DNA from: Bacillota bacterium
GTDB lineage: Bacteria > Bacillota > Clostridia > Lachnospirales > Lachnospiraceae
Direction: 5' to 3'
Assembly: GCA_023387655.1 (NCBI GenBank)
Contig: JAEWHR010000092.1
Span: forward strand, 1-22,168
DNA: 22,168 bases
The position numbers were made by a program, and so were the translations under genes. The notes below the pieces were generated by a model. The model was not told where the DNA came from, did not search any database, and saw nothing but the letters and a program-made list of their open reading frames with translations. Positions 6,783 through 13,972 of this stretch are shown one piece after another. Position 1 is the first letter of the stretch. Every line of letters begins with the position of its first letter.

Positions 6783-8168
6783 TTATTCTGTTTTTTGTTT
6801 GTTACCAATGCTTAATACCATATTTATAATAATTCCGAAGATTGCTGCTCCAGCAACGCATGGAACATTCATACCGAAGAATGGGATGTTACCTCCAAAA
6901 GCATACTGTCCACCAAGACCTATAATCATAATTGTAGAGATAACGGCAATATTTCTAGAACTGAAAAGATCAACTTTCTTTTCTACCATAATGGCAATAC
7001 CTTGTGCTGCAATTGCACCGAACAAGTAAACTTCAAGGCCACCAATGACAGCAGTAGGGATTGCGTAAATTGCATTTACTAATGGTGTGAAACAGCTTAT
7101 AATCATTGCAATAATAGCAGCGCCAATTAAAACGGGGATAGAAAATACCTTCGTAATAGCCATTGCACTGATATTCTCTCCATAATTGGTTCCAGCTGGT
7201 CCACCAACGAAACCAGATACCATATCACCAATACCATCACCAATTAAGTTTAAACCAAGTTTGTCTGCGATTGCATAACGCTTTGAAGAATTTTTCTTTT
7301 TTGCTAAGTCATTGACATAAATATCAAGCTGGTATACATGCGCAGTAGATTCCGGAATTGTTGCAATCGCGACCGGCATGATTGCGACTACGGATAACCA
7401 AGATGGTTTTGGTAATGTAAAAGTTGGAAGAGCGAAGATTCCGGAACTCGAAGCTTCTGGTAGAACTTTAAATAAGTTAACTCCGGTTACCTGACTAATT
7501 ATGAATGCAGTTAAACAACCAAACAGAGGTCCAAATAATAGAGGAAGCTGTCCTAGCATTCCTTTTAGATAGACAGAGAATAAGATGGTAGAAATTAATG
7601 TCACCAAAGAGATAGTCCATGCCATATTATGTGCCATTTGCATTTCTGATTCGGCTACTCGAATAGCGCCTTGTGTATCAATTGCGATGGAGTTGGCATC
7701 GGCTAGAGCAGTTCCTGCAAGCGTAAGACCAATCACCATTGCAATAGGACCAGTAACAGTAGCAGGTAGTACTTTTTCAATTGCCTGCTGGCCAAATCGC
7801 TTAATAACAAGACCGGCAATGATAGATACAAGACCTGACATCATAATACCAAATTGAGCAATCGAGATTTTGTCATTCAACGGAAGTCCTTCTAAAGATG
7901 TTGAAGCCATCAAGCTTCCAATTGCCGTTACATAAGAAAAACTCGAACCATAGTATAACGGGATTTTACGCCCTGTTACAACAATAAAACAAATGGTTGC
8001 GAGTCCGCTGGCAAAAATTGTAGTTGAAATGTGGAAATTGGTAATGATTGCTACAGCAACCGTTGCTGGAAACATAACGATTACTTGTTGAAGGGAATAA
8101 AGAAATAACTTCCATAGTGGTGGTCTTTCGTCAGGCAGATAAGCGCTGAACTGATTGGCTGTTTTCAT
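6783..8168 (-). CDS. NCS2-family uracil/xanthine permease
   Basis: This 461-residue transporter belongs to the nucleobase:cation symporter-2 (UraA/xanthine permease) family and imports a pyrimidine or purine base with a cation. About 12-14 helices can be drawn. Family landmarks are the early QQ pair (residues 27-28), Glu273 (IPES) and Glu331 in GTNYGEN (327-332). These correspond to the two substrate-binding glutamates of UraA-type permeases. A lysine-rich loop (KKKNSSKRYAIADK) lies between them. The TNYGEN form resembles uracil permeases, but I would not fix the substrate. AGGAGG (- strand, 8176-8181) is 7 nt before the ATG. The apparent promoter is ~460 nt upstream. The intervening leader contains four hairpins and ten tandem repeats, which suggests post-initiation control. 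Confidence 0.9.
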   Translation of the reverse strand: MKTANQFSAYLPDERPPLWKLFLYSLQQVIVMFPATVAVAIITNFHISTTIFASGLATICFIVVTGRKIPLYYGSSFSYVTAIGSLMASTSLEGLPLNDKISIAQFGIMMSGLVSIIAGLVIKRFGQQAIEKVLPATVTGPIAMVIGLTLAGTALADANSIAIDTQGAIRVAESEMQMAHNMAWTISLVTLISTILFSVYLKGMLGQLPLLFGPLFGCLTAFIISQVTGVNLFKVLPEASSSGIFALPTFTLPKPSWLSVVAIMPVAIATIPESTAHVYQLDIYVNDLAKKKNSSKRYAIADKLGLNLIGDGIGDMVSGFVGGPAGTNYGENISAMAITKVFSIPVLIGAAIIAMIISCFTPLVNAIYAIPTAVIGGLEVYLFGAIAAQGIAIMVEKKVDLFSSRNIAVISTIMIIGLGGQYAFGGNIPFFGMNVPCVAGAAIFGIIINMVLSIGNKQKTE

Positions 8169-8239
8169 AAAATATCCTCCTAGAATAAATCAGATAGAAT
8201 CATTTCTTGTGTAAATTAATCATCTGCAGTATAGTGGTA

Positions 8240-8487
8240 TTTTTTCAGTAGTATTTCTATGGAGTTTTTTAATAGTATTTCGATGGGTTTTTCAGAAGTA
8301 TTTATATCTTGTTTTTTTCAGAAGTATTTATATCTTGTTTTTTTAGAGGTATATATATCTTGTTCTTTTAGAGGTATATATATCTTGTTTTTTCAGAAGT
8401 AATTTGATGTATTTTTCGTCAGTATTTCTATGATGTATTTTTCGGTAGTATCTCTATGGAGTATCTTTCAGTAGTATCTCTATGAAG
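8240..8487. repeat. ten degenerate ~25-nt tandem repeats in permease leader
   Basis: Ten head-to-tail units of 23-26 nt start at about 8240, 8265, 8288, 8312, 8338, 8363, 8388, 8412, 8438 and 8464. On the + strand each has a run of T (usually 5-7), then CAG(A/T)AGTATTT or a variant, then CTATGGAG (units 1, 8-10) or ATATCTTG (units 3-6). Units 3 and 4 are near-identical, as are 5 and 6. The variable unit length excludes a translated repeat. The array lies entirely between the structured leader and the start of the permease gene, and is A-rich in the permease mRNA sense. Confidence 0.9.
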
Positions 8488-8496
8488 TTTTCTTTC

Positions 8497-8626
8497 GTAT
8501 GTTCGTCATACCTACAATTTTTACTTGTAGTAAGAGGAGGTTGTCCTACTTCTTATGTACTTGGTAAAACCCCCATGCTAAGTTGTCAGACCCTGGTGGA
8601 GTGAAGTGACGCATGGAGATTTACTA
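8497..8626 (-). ncRNA. candidate structured 5' leader RNA of the permease gene
   Basis: Four hairpins stand side by side. In - strand order, 8611-8624 pairs with 8563-8578 (14 pairs, one bulge); 8531-8555 forms about nine pairs around an ACAA loop; CTACAA/TTGTAG pairs at 8512-8530; GTATG/CATAC pairs at 8497-8511. In the first stem two pairs are U-G wobbles only if the - strand is transcribed; on the + strand they would be C-A mismatches. The 5' arm begins almost exactly at the start predicted from the - strand -10 boxes. It matches no riboswitch consensus I know. No U-tailed terminator is present within it. Confidence 0.55.
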
Positions 8627-8632
8627 GGCTAG

Positions 8633-8667
8633 ATTATATTATAAATAATGGTAAAAGGGAAGGTTAA
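8633..8667 (-). promoter_or_regulatory. candidate promoter of the permease transcript
   Basis: On the - strand two overlapping TATAAT boxes (8638-8643 and 8633-8638) follow a fair -35, TTAACC (8662-8667), at 18 nt from the first box. Transcription would start near 8626-8631, just before the first leader hairpin. Confidence 0.5.
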
Positions 8668-8796
8668 ACGTGTTAAGATTTTGTTAAGAAAAATGACATC
8701 ATGAATAGAGATAGATATCGTTATCCTTTATTTCGCACATAGAGCTGGGTTTAGTAACATAATAGGCTTTAGTTTTATTGGAAAGAGAAGTTTATG

Positions 8797-8837
8797 TATA
8801 ATAATATTATTTAATATGACGTAAGATGTCATATTAA
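8797..8837 (+). promoter_or_regulatory. candidate -10 box and operator dyad for radical SAM gene
   Basis: TATAAT (8797-8802) is followed by the perfect 10-bp inverted repeat TTAATATGAC (8811-8820) and GTCATATTAA (8828-8837) with a 7-nt centre. No good -35 is visible. Further down, ATCGTATA is repeated at 8839-8846 and 8863-8870. The dyad would cover the transcript start, as expected for a repressor site. Confidence 0.45.
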
Positions 8838-8971
8838 TATCGTATACTAGGAGTAGATTAAAATCGTATAGGAGTTTAAAATAATAGGTAATCTAAGGTG
8901 TTTTGAATAATGAAATATTTTATTAATTATAATCTTAACCACCGATAAAAGAAGGGAGGTAGGAAATAATT

Positions 8972-9841
8972 ATGCACTATAAAGAAGCAAAAGGAATTCT
9001 ATCTAAAACCAATGGGATGAATCTATATCGTGGCTGTACACATGGTTGCATCTATTGCGATGCTAGAAGTAAATGTTACCAGATGGATCATGAGTTTGAG
9101 GATATCGAAGTGAAGATAAATGCGCCGATGTTACTTGAACGGGCTCTTCGTAGTAAACGGAAAAAGTGTATGATTGGAACTGGGGCGATGTCAGATCCTT
9201 ATCTTTCCTTAGAGCCAGAATTAAAACTTACAAGAACCTGCCTATCTTTAATCCAACAATACGGCTTTGGACTTAGCATCCAGACTAAGTCAAATCGTAT
9301 TCTTAGAGATCTAGATCTTTTAAAGAGTATCAAGGAACAGTCAAAGTGTGTTGTTCAGATGACACTTACCACCTATGAGGAAGAACTTTGCAAAATTATA
9401 GAACCAGGGGTAAGTACAACCAGAGAACGATTTGAAGTTTTATTAAAAATGAAAGAGAATAATATCCCAACAGTAGTGTGGCTTGACCCAATCTTACCAT
9501 TTATTACGGATACAGAAGAAAATCTAAGAGGTATCTTAGATTATTGTGTAAAAGCGAAGGTATATGGAATTATTTGCTTTGGAATGGGACTTACGTTAAG
9601 AGAAGGAAATCGGGAATATTTTTATCAACAATTAGACAAACATTTTCCGGGGCTAAAAAAACGATATCAGGAGACGTATGGATATGCTTATGAGATAATG
9701 AGTAAACGTAATGATGAGCTTATGAAAATATTCTATAATGTATGTCAGAAGAATGATATCGTATGTGACAACCAAAAGATTTTTCAATATCTTCACCAAT
9801 ATGAGGAAAAAAATCAGATGGAGCAGTTAAGTTTATTCTAG
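8972..9841 (+). CDS. SPL-type radical SAM protein with C-terminal beta-clamp motif
   Basis: This 289-residue radical SAM enzyme has the [4Fe-4S] motif Cys22-x3-Cys26-x2-Cys29 in RGCTHGCIYCDAR. The spacing, the following GTGAMSDPYLSLE block and the TLTTYEEELCKIIEPGVSTTRERFE block match the spore-photoproduct-lyase-like (SplB/Rv2578c-type) subfamily. The true substrate of most members is unknown. GGGAGG (8954-8959) precedes the ATG by 12 nt. The protein ends exactly in QLSLF (residues 285-289), the canonical pentapeptide that docks proteins on the DnaN sliding clamp. That suggests a role at replicating or damaged DNA. The gene stands alone with its own candidate operator upstream and a terminator about 275 nt downstream. 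Confidence 0.85.
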   Translation: MHYKEAKGILSKTNGMNLYRGCTHGCIYCDARSKCYQMDHEFEDIEVKINAPMLLERALRSKRKKCMIGTGAMSDPYLSLEPELKLTRTCLSLIQQYGFGLSIQTKSNRILRDLDLLKSIKEQSKCVVQMTLTTYEEELCKIIEPGVSTTRERFEVLLKMKENNIPTVVWLDPILPFITDTEENLRGILDYCVKAKVYGIICFGMGLTLREGNREYFYQQLDKHFPGLKKRYQETYGYAYEIMSKRNDELMKIFYNVCQKNDIVCDNQKIFQYLHQYEEKNQMEQLSLF

Positions 9842-10116
9842 ACTATATAAGAGATTCATGTAAGAAAAGGGAGAAAGTTTTAATCTTAACTTAAATTTTA
9901 GTTGTGCTGCACTCATATATTGCAGAGCGTGGTATGAAGCGTATAAAGAGGAGATTATGGGTGAAATTGTGAATAGCAGAGTTAAAAAGATTATATGACA
10001 TCATTGAAAGGCACGCAGGAAAAGTTGCTTGAAAGTGTGAAGTTAGGGAATAATCGTTGTGCAATAAGGATTGAATCAGTAGATTAAAGGTGAATAAGGA
10101 TAAGTAGAGATGTAAG
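9842..10116. other. non-coding or decayed region
   Basis: I find no convincing gene. A 13-codon frame from ATG 9957 has a GGAG close upstream but ends at once. In another frame, about 9970-10035, a stretch reads like protein (IAELKRLYDIIERHAGKVA) but has no start and is closed by a stop. This could be a fragment of a lost gene or chance. CTGCA/TGCAG forms a small hairpin near 9908-9925. Confidence 0.35.
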
Positions 10117-10155
10117 AAGGTATGAAAAATCATAATTGTTTTCATATCTTTTTTT
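10117..10155 (+). terminator. intrinsic terminator upstream of the gntR operon
   Basis: AAGGTATGAAAA (10117-10128) pairs with TTTTCATATCTT (10139-10150), 12 pairs including one wobble, followed by a further T run to 10155. It insulates the gntR operon from the radical SAM transcript. Confidence 0.75.
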
Positions 10156-10189
10156 ATACAGAAAAAAATGAAAAATTTAGAAAAAAGGA

Positions 10190-10218
10190 TTGACATTTAC
10201 GACATTAAGATATATAGT
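10190..10218 (+). promoter_or_regulatory. promoter of the gntR-ABC operon
   Basis: TTGACA (10190-10195), a 17-nt spacer and TATAGT (10213-10218) make a near-consensus SigA promoter. Transcription would start near 10225, at the first base or two of the 29-nt repeat array. Confidence 0.75.
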
Positions 10219-10227
10219 TAGTTACAC

Positions 10228-10343
10228 AAGTAATTAACCAACAAAGTGGTGAGCATAAGTAATTAACAAACAAAGTAATGAGCACAAGTAATTAACAAAC
10301 AAAGTAATGAGCACAAGTAATGATCTAATAAAGTAATGAGCGT
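10228..10343 (+). repeat. four 29-nt tandem repeats in the gntR operon leader
   Basis: Units occupy 10228-10256, 10257-10285, 10286-10314 and 10315-10343. Units 2 and 3 are identical; unit 1 and especially unit 4 have diverged. Each unit is itself a near-duplication: AAGTAATTAACAAAC then AAAGTAATGAGCAC, so AAGTAAT recurs every 14-15 nt. A decayed fifth copy runs into the RBS. The array begins at the predicted transcript start and is absent from the rest of the window. Confidence 0.95.
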
Positions 10344-10376
10344 AAGAAATGATTGCTTTCAGAAAGGAGGACCTTC

Positions 10377-10745
10377 ATGAAAATTGATTTTGAAAGTAGT
10401 AAACCAATTTTTCAACAAATTGCAGAACAGATTGAAGATGCAATATTTATTGGAGCTTTTGAAGAAGGTACACAGATACCTTCCACGACTGAAATATCAA
10501 CAACATTTCAAATTAATCCCGCAACTGTATTAAAAGGGATGAATCAGCTAATGGAAGAAGGAATTTTATATAAGAAAAGAGGGGTTGGCGTGTTTGTCTG
10601 TGAAGGTGCAAGAAATCAAATTGTTGGAAAAAGAAAAGAAAAGTTTTATGAAAGCTATGTTGAGAGTTTAATTACAGAAGCGAAAAAACTAGAGTTAACA
10701 AAGCAAGAAGTTATTGAATTAATTGAAAGGGGGTTAGCAAAATGA
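10377..10745 (+). CDS. GntR-family regulator, YtrA-like
   Basis: This 122-residue transcription factor has an N-terminal GntR winged helix (PIFQQIAEQIEDAIFIGAFEEGTQIPSTTEIS, then NPATVLKGMNQLMEEGILYKKRGVGVFV). The short helical C-terminus (about residues 80-122) is too small for a metabolite-binding domain. This is the YtrA subgroup layout, normally a repressor of an adjacent ABC exporter operon. I start at ATG 10377, because AAAGGAGG (10363-10370) is 6 nt upstream; an in-frame TTG at 10353 would add eight residues without an RBS. Its stop overlaps the next start (ATGA, 10742-10745), so the ATPase gene is translationally coupled. The direct repeats in the leader are possible binding sites, though YtrA-type operators are usually palindromic. 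Confidence 0.9.
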   Translation: MKIDFESSKPIFQQIAEQIEDAIFIGAFEEGTQIPSTTEISTTFQINPATVLKGMNQLMEEGILYKKRGVGVFVCEGARNQIVGKRKEKFYESYVESLITEAKKLELTKQEVIELIERGLAK

Positions 10746-11611
10746 ATGGAATTATGATAGAACGAGTAAGTAAAAAATTTGAGAGTGTTGTTGCATTGGA
10801 TAACATCAACCTTTCCTTAGGAGCAGGAAAAATCTATGGTCTGCTTGGTAGAAATGGTGCAGGAAAATCAACTTTATTAAACGTAATATCAAATCGTTTA
10901 TTTGCAGAGGAAGGAAGAGTTCTAATTGATGGGGAGAATGCAACGGAGAATGATGAAGCATTAACAAAGATTTATTATATGAGTGAGGGGAACTGTTATC
11001 CAGAGAATTATTCGGTTAATGATGTCTTTCAAGCTGCTAAGTCACTTTACGGTGAATTTGATTTTGATTATGCAAAAGAGCTTTGTAAAAAATTTGATTT
11101 AAATGCAAAGAAGAAAATAAAAGGTCTGTCCACGGGTTATGGCTCAATCTATAAGATTATTACAGCGCTATGTCTGCCAGTTCCATATCTATTCCTTGAT
11201 GAACCTGTTCTTGGACTGGATGCAAATCATCGTGAGCTATTTTATCAATTAATTTTAGAAGATTATAGTCGGCATGAAAGAACGATTGTTATTTCTACTC
11301 ATTTAATAGAGGAAGTATCGGGATTAATTGAAGAAGTTATCATTATTAATAAGGGTAAGGTGATTCGTCATGAGTCGTGTGAGGAATTATTAAGTTCTGG
11401 TTACACAGTTACAGGAAAGGGGAAAGATATCGAAGCATTTATTAAGGGGAAAAAAGTGTTAAGTGAAAATAGTCTTGGTGGGCTTAGGAGTGTATGTATT
11501 CTTGGAAAGTTAAACCGTGCAGAAATTCCAGCCTCCTTAGAGATTACAAAATTAGATCTTCAGAAATTATTTGTTAATCTTACGAGAGAAAAGGAGGAGA
11601 TGGCAAGATGA
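10742..11611 (+). CDS. ABC transporter ATP-binding protein (YtrB-like)
   Basis: This 289-residue cytoplasmic ATPase subunit is probably part of an export or bacitracin-type efflux complex. Walker A is GRNGAGKS (residues 36-43), Walker B is YLFLDEP (149-155) and the H-loop is STH with His187. The signature motif is LSTGYGS (129-135) rather than LSGGQ; that variant is characteristic of the YtrB-like ATPases found next to YtrA regulators. The Q-loop region is also non-standard (YYMSEGNCYPENYSV). The C-terminal ~75 residues are a domain after the core, with no recognised motif. The gene overlaps gntR upstream (ATGA) and the permease downstream (ATGA at 11608), giving a tightly coupled three-gene operon. 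Confidence 0.9.
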   Translation: MNGIMIERVSKKFESVVALDNINLSLGAGKIYGLLGRNGAGKSTLLNVISNRLFAEEGRVLIDGENATENDEALTKIYYMSEGNCYPENYSVNDVFQAAKSLYGEFDFDYAKELCKKFDLNAKKKIKGLSTGYGSIYKIITALCLPVPYLFLDEPVLGLDANHRELFYQLILEDYSRHERTIVISTHLIEEVSGLIEEVIIINKGKVIRHESCEELLSSGYTVTGKGKDIEAFIKGKKVLSENSLGGLRSVCILGKLNRAEIPASLEITKLDLQKLFVNLTREKEEMAR

Positions 11612-12342
11612 GACTAAGTAGAGCTTTTAAGTTTCAAATTAAGGAGATAATAAAACCGATAGCAACTTTTTATGTAATGTTTTTAATGTTCATTTTCTTA
11701 TTTGTTGGTCTTGCATTTACCTCTGGTGAAGGGAATATTAGATTTGGCGGATTTGAACTATGTACGATAGTTATGTTGTTTGTAACCATGCTTTCTATGA
11801 TTCGATCCGATTTTCTTTTATTTCTACAACACGGTTACTCTCGAAAAACCTTATTTTTAAGTACGATGCTATGCTTAATTACCACCTCTGCAGTAGTGCT
11901 TATTATAGAAACAATAATTTATAATATATTGAGTAGAGTATTACCATACCAAGGTATGTTTTTACAAGGTTATGGTGTAACTTATGTGAGTGATGCAGGA
12001 GTAAAAGGATATATTGATGAGTACTTATGGAAGTTCTTCCTTTATATCTTAGCAGGAGCCATCGGTATTTTTATATCTCTTCTATATTATCGCATGAATA
12101 AACTACTTAAAACCATTGTTAGTGTAGGAGTCCCAGCTTTTATTTTTGTAATTTATCCACTTGCTGATAAATACTTATTTGATGGTCAATTAACTAAACT
12201 TGCGATAAAAATTTTAAATTTCTATACTGGATATTCTAATGGTATGAATCCTTATATTAATATGCTATGTAATTTTGGGCTTTTTGCTTTATTTGGTGCG
12301 TTAAGCTTCTTATTATTAAGAAAATGTAATTATAAAAAGTAA
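11608..12342 (+). CDS. ABC-2-type membrane permease partner
   Basis: This 244-residue integral membrane protein has about six helices: roughly residues 18-38, 48-65, 84-106, 140-160, 170-190 and 222-240. A short basic N-terminus precedes the first helix. There is a longer polar extracellular loop (about 110-138, QGMFLQGYGVTYVSDAGVKGYIDEYLW). Sequence motifs are weak, as usual for such permeases; the assignment rests on topology and on its four-base overlap with the YtrB-like ATPase gene. It ends close to a branched terminator. The transported substrate is unknown. By analogy with ytr-type operons it may relate to cell-envelope stress or peptide antibiotics. Confidence 0.75.
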   Translation: MRLSRAFKFQIKEIIKPIATFYVMFLMFIFLFVGLAFTSGEGNIRFGGFELCTIVMLFVTMLSMIRSDFLLFLQHGYSRKTLFLSTMLCLITTSAVVLIIETIIYNILSRVLPYQGMFLQGYGVTYVSDAGVKGYIDEYLWKFFLYILAGAIGIFISLLYYRMNKLLKTIVSVGVPAFIFVIYPLADKYLFDGQLTKLAIKILNFYTGYSNGMNPYINMLCNFGLFALFGALSFLLLRKCNYKK

Positions 12343-12378
12343 GAGTGCTTAGACTTAAGGTATGTGGTAGAGCATTAA

Positions 12379-12441
12379 GATATAAATATTTTTATCTTTA
12401 TATCTAAGATAAGGTGATACAATTTTAAAATTTTATCTTAG
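12379..12441. other. two abutting AT-rich hairpins after the ABC operon
   Basis: GATATAAA (12379-12386) pairs with TTTATATC (12397-12404), and CTAAGATAA (12404-12412) pairs with TTATCTTAG (12433-12441). No T tail follows. They lie in the 3' untranslated part of the ABC operon, before the true terminator, and may stabilise the message end. Confidence 0.45.
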
Positions 12442-12487
12442 CATTAGCCAGCGTACGGATATAACGTGTGGGCAAGATATTCATTAT

Positions 12488-12556
12488 AAAGTGAGAAACA
12501 TTTACAATACTTGAATGTGATTTGATTCAGGTGATATAAAGTTTCTCACTTTTTAA
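12488..12556 (+). terminator. branched terminator of the gntR-ABC operon
   Basis: AAAGTGAGAAAC (12488-12499) pairs perfectly with GTTTCTCACTTT (12541-12552), followed by TT. The 41-nt loop holds its own hairpin, ACTTGAAT/ATTCAGGT. The reverse orientation also has a short T stretch and may stop the convergent amidohydrolase transcript. Confidence 0.75.
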
Positions 12557-12658
12557 TCTTATAGTTCTTTCTTTTTATTCGTGTAGTCCTTTCTTTTTAT
12601 TTTTGCAGTTTTTATTCTTGTAGTTCTTTCTTTTTATTTTGCAGTTATTTCTATTTGT
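12557..12658. repeat. degenerate ~22-nt tandem repeats in convergent spacer
   Basis: Units at 12557-12578, 12579-12600 and 12616-12637 are 22 nt each and nearly identical. A shortened copy (12601-12615) and a decayed copy (12638-12658) fill the rest. The + strand unit reads TCTTGTAG, TTCTTTC, TTTTTAT. It lies between the terminator of the ABC operon and the 3' end of the amidohydrolase gene, so it is outside any 5' leader. Confidence 0.85.
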
Positions 12659-12731
12659 TCTATATAGTTACCCTAATATTGTAATTAAGTAAATTGGTAG
12701 AATGAATAGCCTGCAGAACCTTATATTACTA

Positions 12732-13910
12732 TCATTTGGGGTTATGATATTGATATACAATCTTACCATTAATAATAGTATAGAGACAGTTTGTAAAGAC
12801 TTCCAAAGGATTTCCATCAAAAATAGCAATATCTGCATCTTTACCAATCTCAAGGCTACCGATGCGATGATCTACTCTACATATTTTTGCAGCATTAATT
12901 GTAATAGCTCTTAGTCCATCTTCCATTGGTAGTCCATTTTTAACGGCAAGTCCAGTACAAATTGGTAGGGTTTGTACTAGGCTGACTGGATGGTCGGTTG
13001 TAATGGAGACCATAACGCCAGCTTTGCTAAGTTCGCCAGCCGTTTTAAACCCCATGTTTTGCACTTCTATTTTATTCCGTGAAGCCAGGTCTGGGCCAAT
13101 AATAGCAGGAAATCCAGAAGCTAAGATTTCCTCAATAATTAGGTGCCCTTCACTACAATGATCTAGGGTCATGGCTAAATCGAACTCTTTTGCAATACGA
13201 ATTGCTGTTAGGATGTCATCGGTACGATGGACATGTGCTTTTAGAGGAATCTTTTTTTCTAAGACGGGTATCCATGGTTCTAATCGAAAGTCCGTCTCGA
13301 ACTCTTCTAAACTATCTTCCGCTTTCTTCTTTTTCTTAAGATATTGTCTCGCCTTCCATAATTCTTCCCGAAGTAAGAATGCAATACCCATTCGGGTAAG
13401 TGGCATCTTACCTTGATCTCCATAAAAAGTTTTTGGGTTTTCACCGAATGATACCTTCATTGCGGCGGGATTTAATATAGCTAAGTCTTCAATGCATCGA
13501 GAACCTGCAGTTTTTAAAAATACAAACTGTCCACCAACCACATTTGTGCTTCCTGGGCCAACCATAACTCCTGTAATACCTCCACGAATGGCATCGTGAA
13601 AGGCTGAATCAAGGGGATTGATAGCATCGAGACCCCGCAGATATGGAGTTATTGGATTGCTTGTTTCGTTCGCATCGTCACTTTCTTTCCCTTTCTTTTC
13701 TTCCGTAATACCAACGTGACAGTGAGCTTCAATTAAACCTGGCATCACAATACAGTTTGATGCCGGAATGGTTGTAAGTGAGTCATCACCTTTTATCGAG
13801 ATTTTAGGTGCGATTTCCTTTATTTTTCCGTCTTCTATCAAAAGGTCACCCGGTTGATATACAGTTCCGGACATCGTTAGAATAATGCCATTTTTAATTA
13901 ATAGTTTCAT
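12732..13910 (-). CDS. amidohydrolase family protein (metal-dependent hydrolase)
   Basis: This 392-residue cytoplasmic enzyme of the amidohydrolase superfamily has the imidazolonepropionase/dihydroorotase-like layout. An N-terminal beta-sandwich strand set (residues 1-55) leads into the TIM barrel at MPGLIEAHCHVG, with metal ligands His63 and His65. Other expected ligands are His226 or His228 (KAHVHR), His251 (LDHCSEGH) and Asp306 (TTDHP). The C-terminal closing strand set reads GSLEIGKDADIAIFDGNPLE, a family hallmark. A lysine-rich stretch (KKKKKAEDS, about 192-200) is a surface insertion. AAGGAG (- strand, 13916-13921) is 5 nt from the ATG. No neighbouring gene points to a substrate; cyclic amides or dipeptides are possibilities. 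Confidence 0.85.
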   Translation of the reverse strand: MKLLIKNGIILTMSGTVYQPGDLLIEDGKIKEIAPKISIKGDDSLTTIPASNCIVMPGLIEAHCHVGITEEKKGKESDDANETSNPITPYLRGLDAINPLDSAFHDAIRGGITGVMVGPGSTNVVGGQFVFLKTAGSRCIEDLAILNPAAMKVSFGENPKTFYGDQGKMPLTRMGIAFLLREELWKARQYLKKKKKAEDSLEEFETDFRLEPWIPVLEKKIPLKAHVHRTDDILTAIRIAKEFDLAMTLDHCSEGHLIIEEILASGFPAIIGPDLASRNKIEVQNMGFKTAGELSKAGVMVSITTDHPVSLVQTLPICTGLAVKNGLPMEDGLRAITINAAKICRVDHRIGSLEIGKDADIAIFDGNPLEVFTNCLYTIINGKIVYQYHNPK

Positions 13911-13972
13911 AGAGACTCCTTAGTTTAGGCATAGAATTAAGTATAGGTTAATGATTTTAAATGAATGAAAAG

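Noticed and set aside
6736..7857. Open frames on the + strand across the permease gene
   Set aside because: They are antisense shadows of the NCS2 permease, whose family motifs are on the - strand.
8240..8487. CRISPR array
   Set aside because: Units are contiguous and degenerate with no unique spacers of constant length, and there are no cas genes.
9891..10196. 101-codon - strand frame, hydrophobic
   Set aside because: It is the complement of a terminator and an AT-rich spacer, has no plausible RBS and no family resemblance. It runs through the T-rich terminator tail.
10228..10343. CRISPR-like or iteron replication origin
   Set aside because: Units abut without spacers, no DnaA boxes or replication initiator gene are nearby, and the array is in the leader of a regulatory operon.
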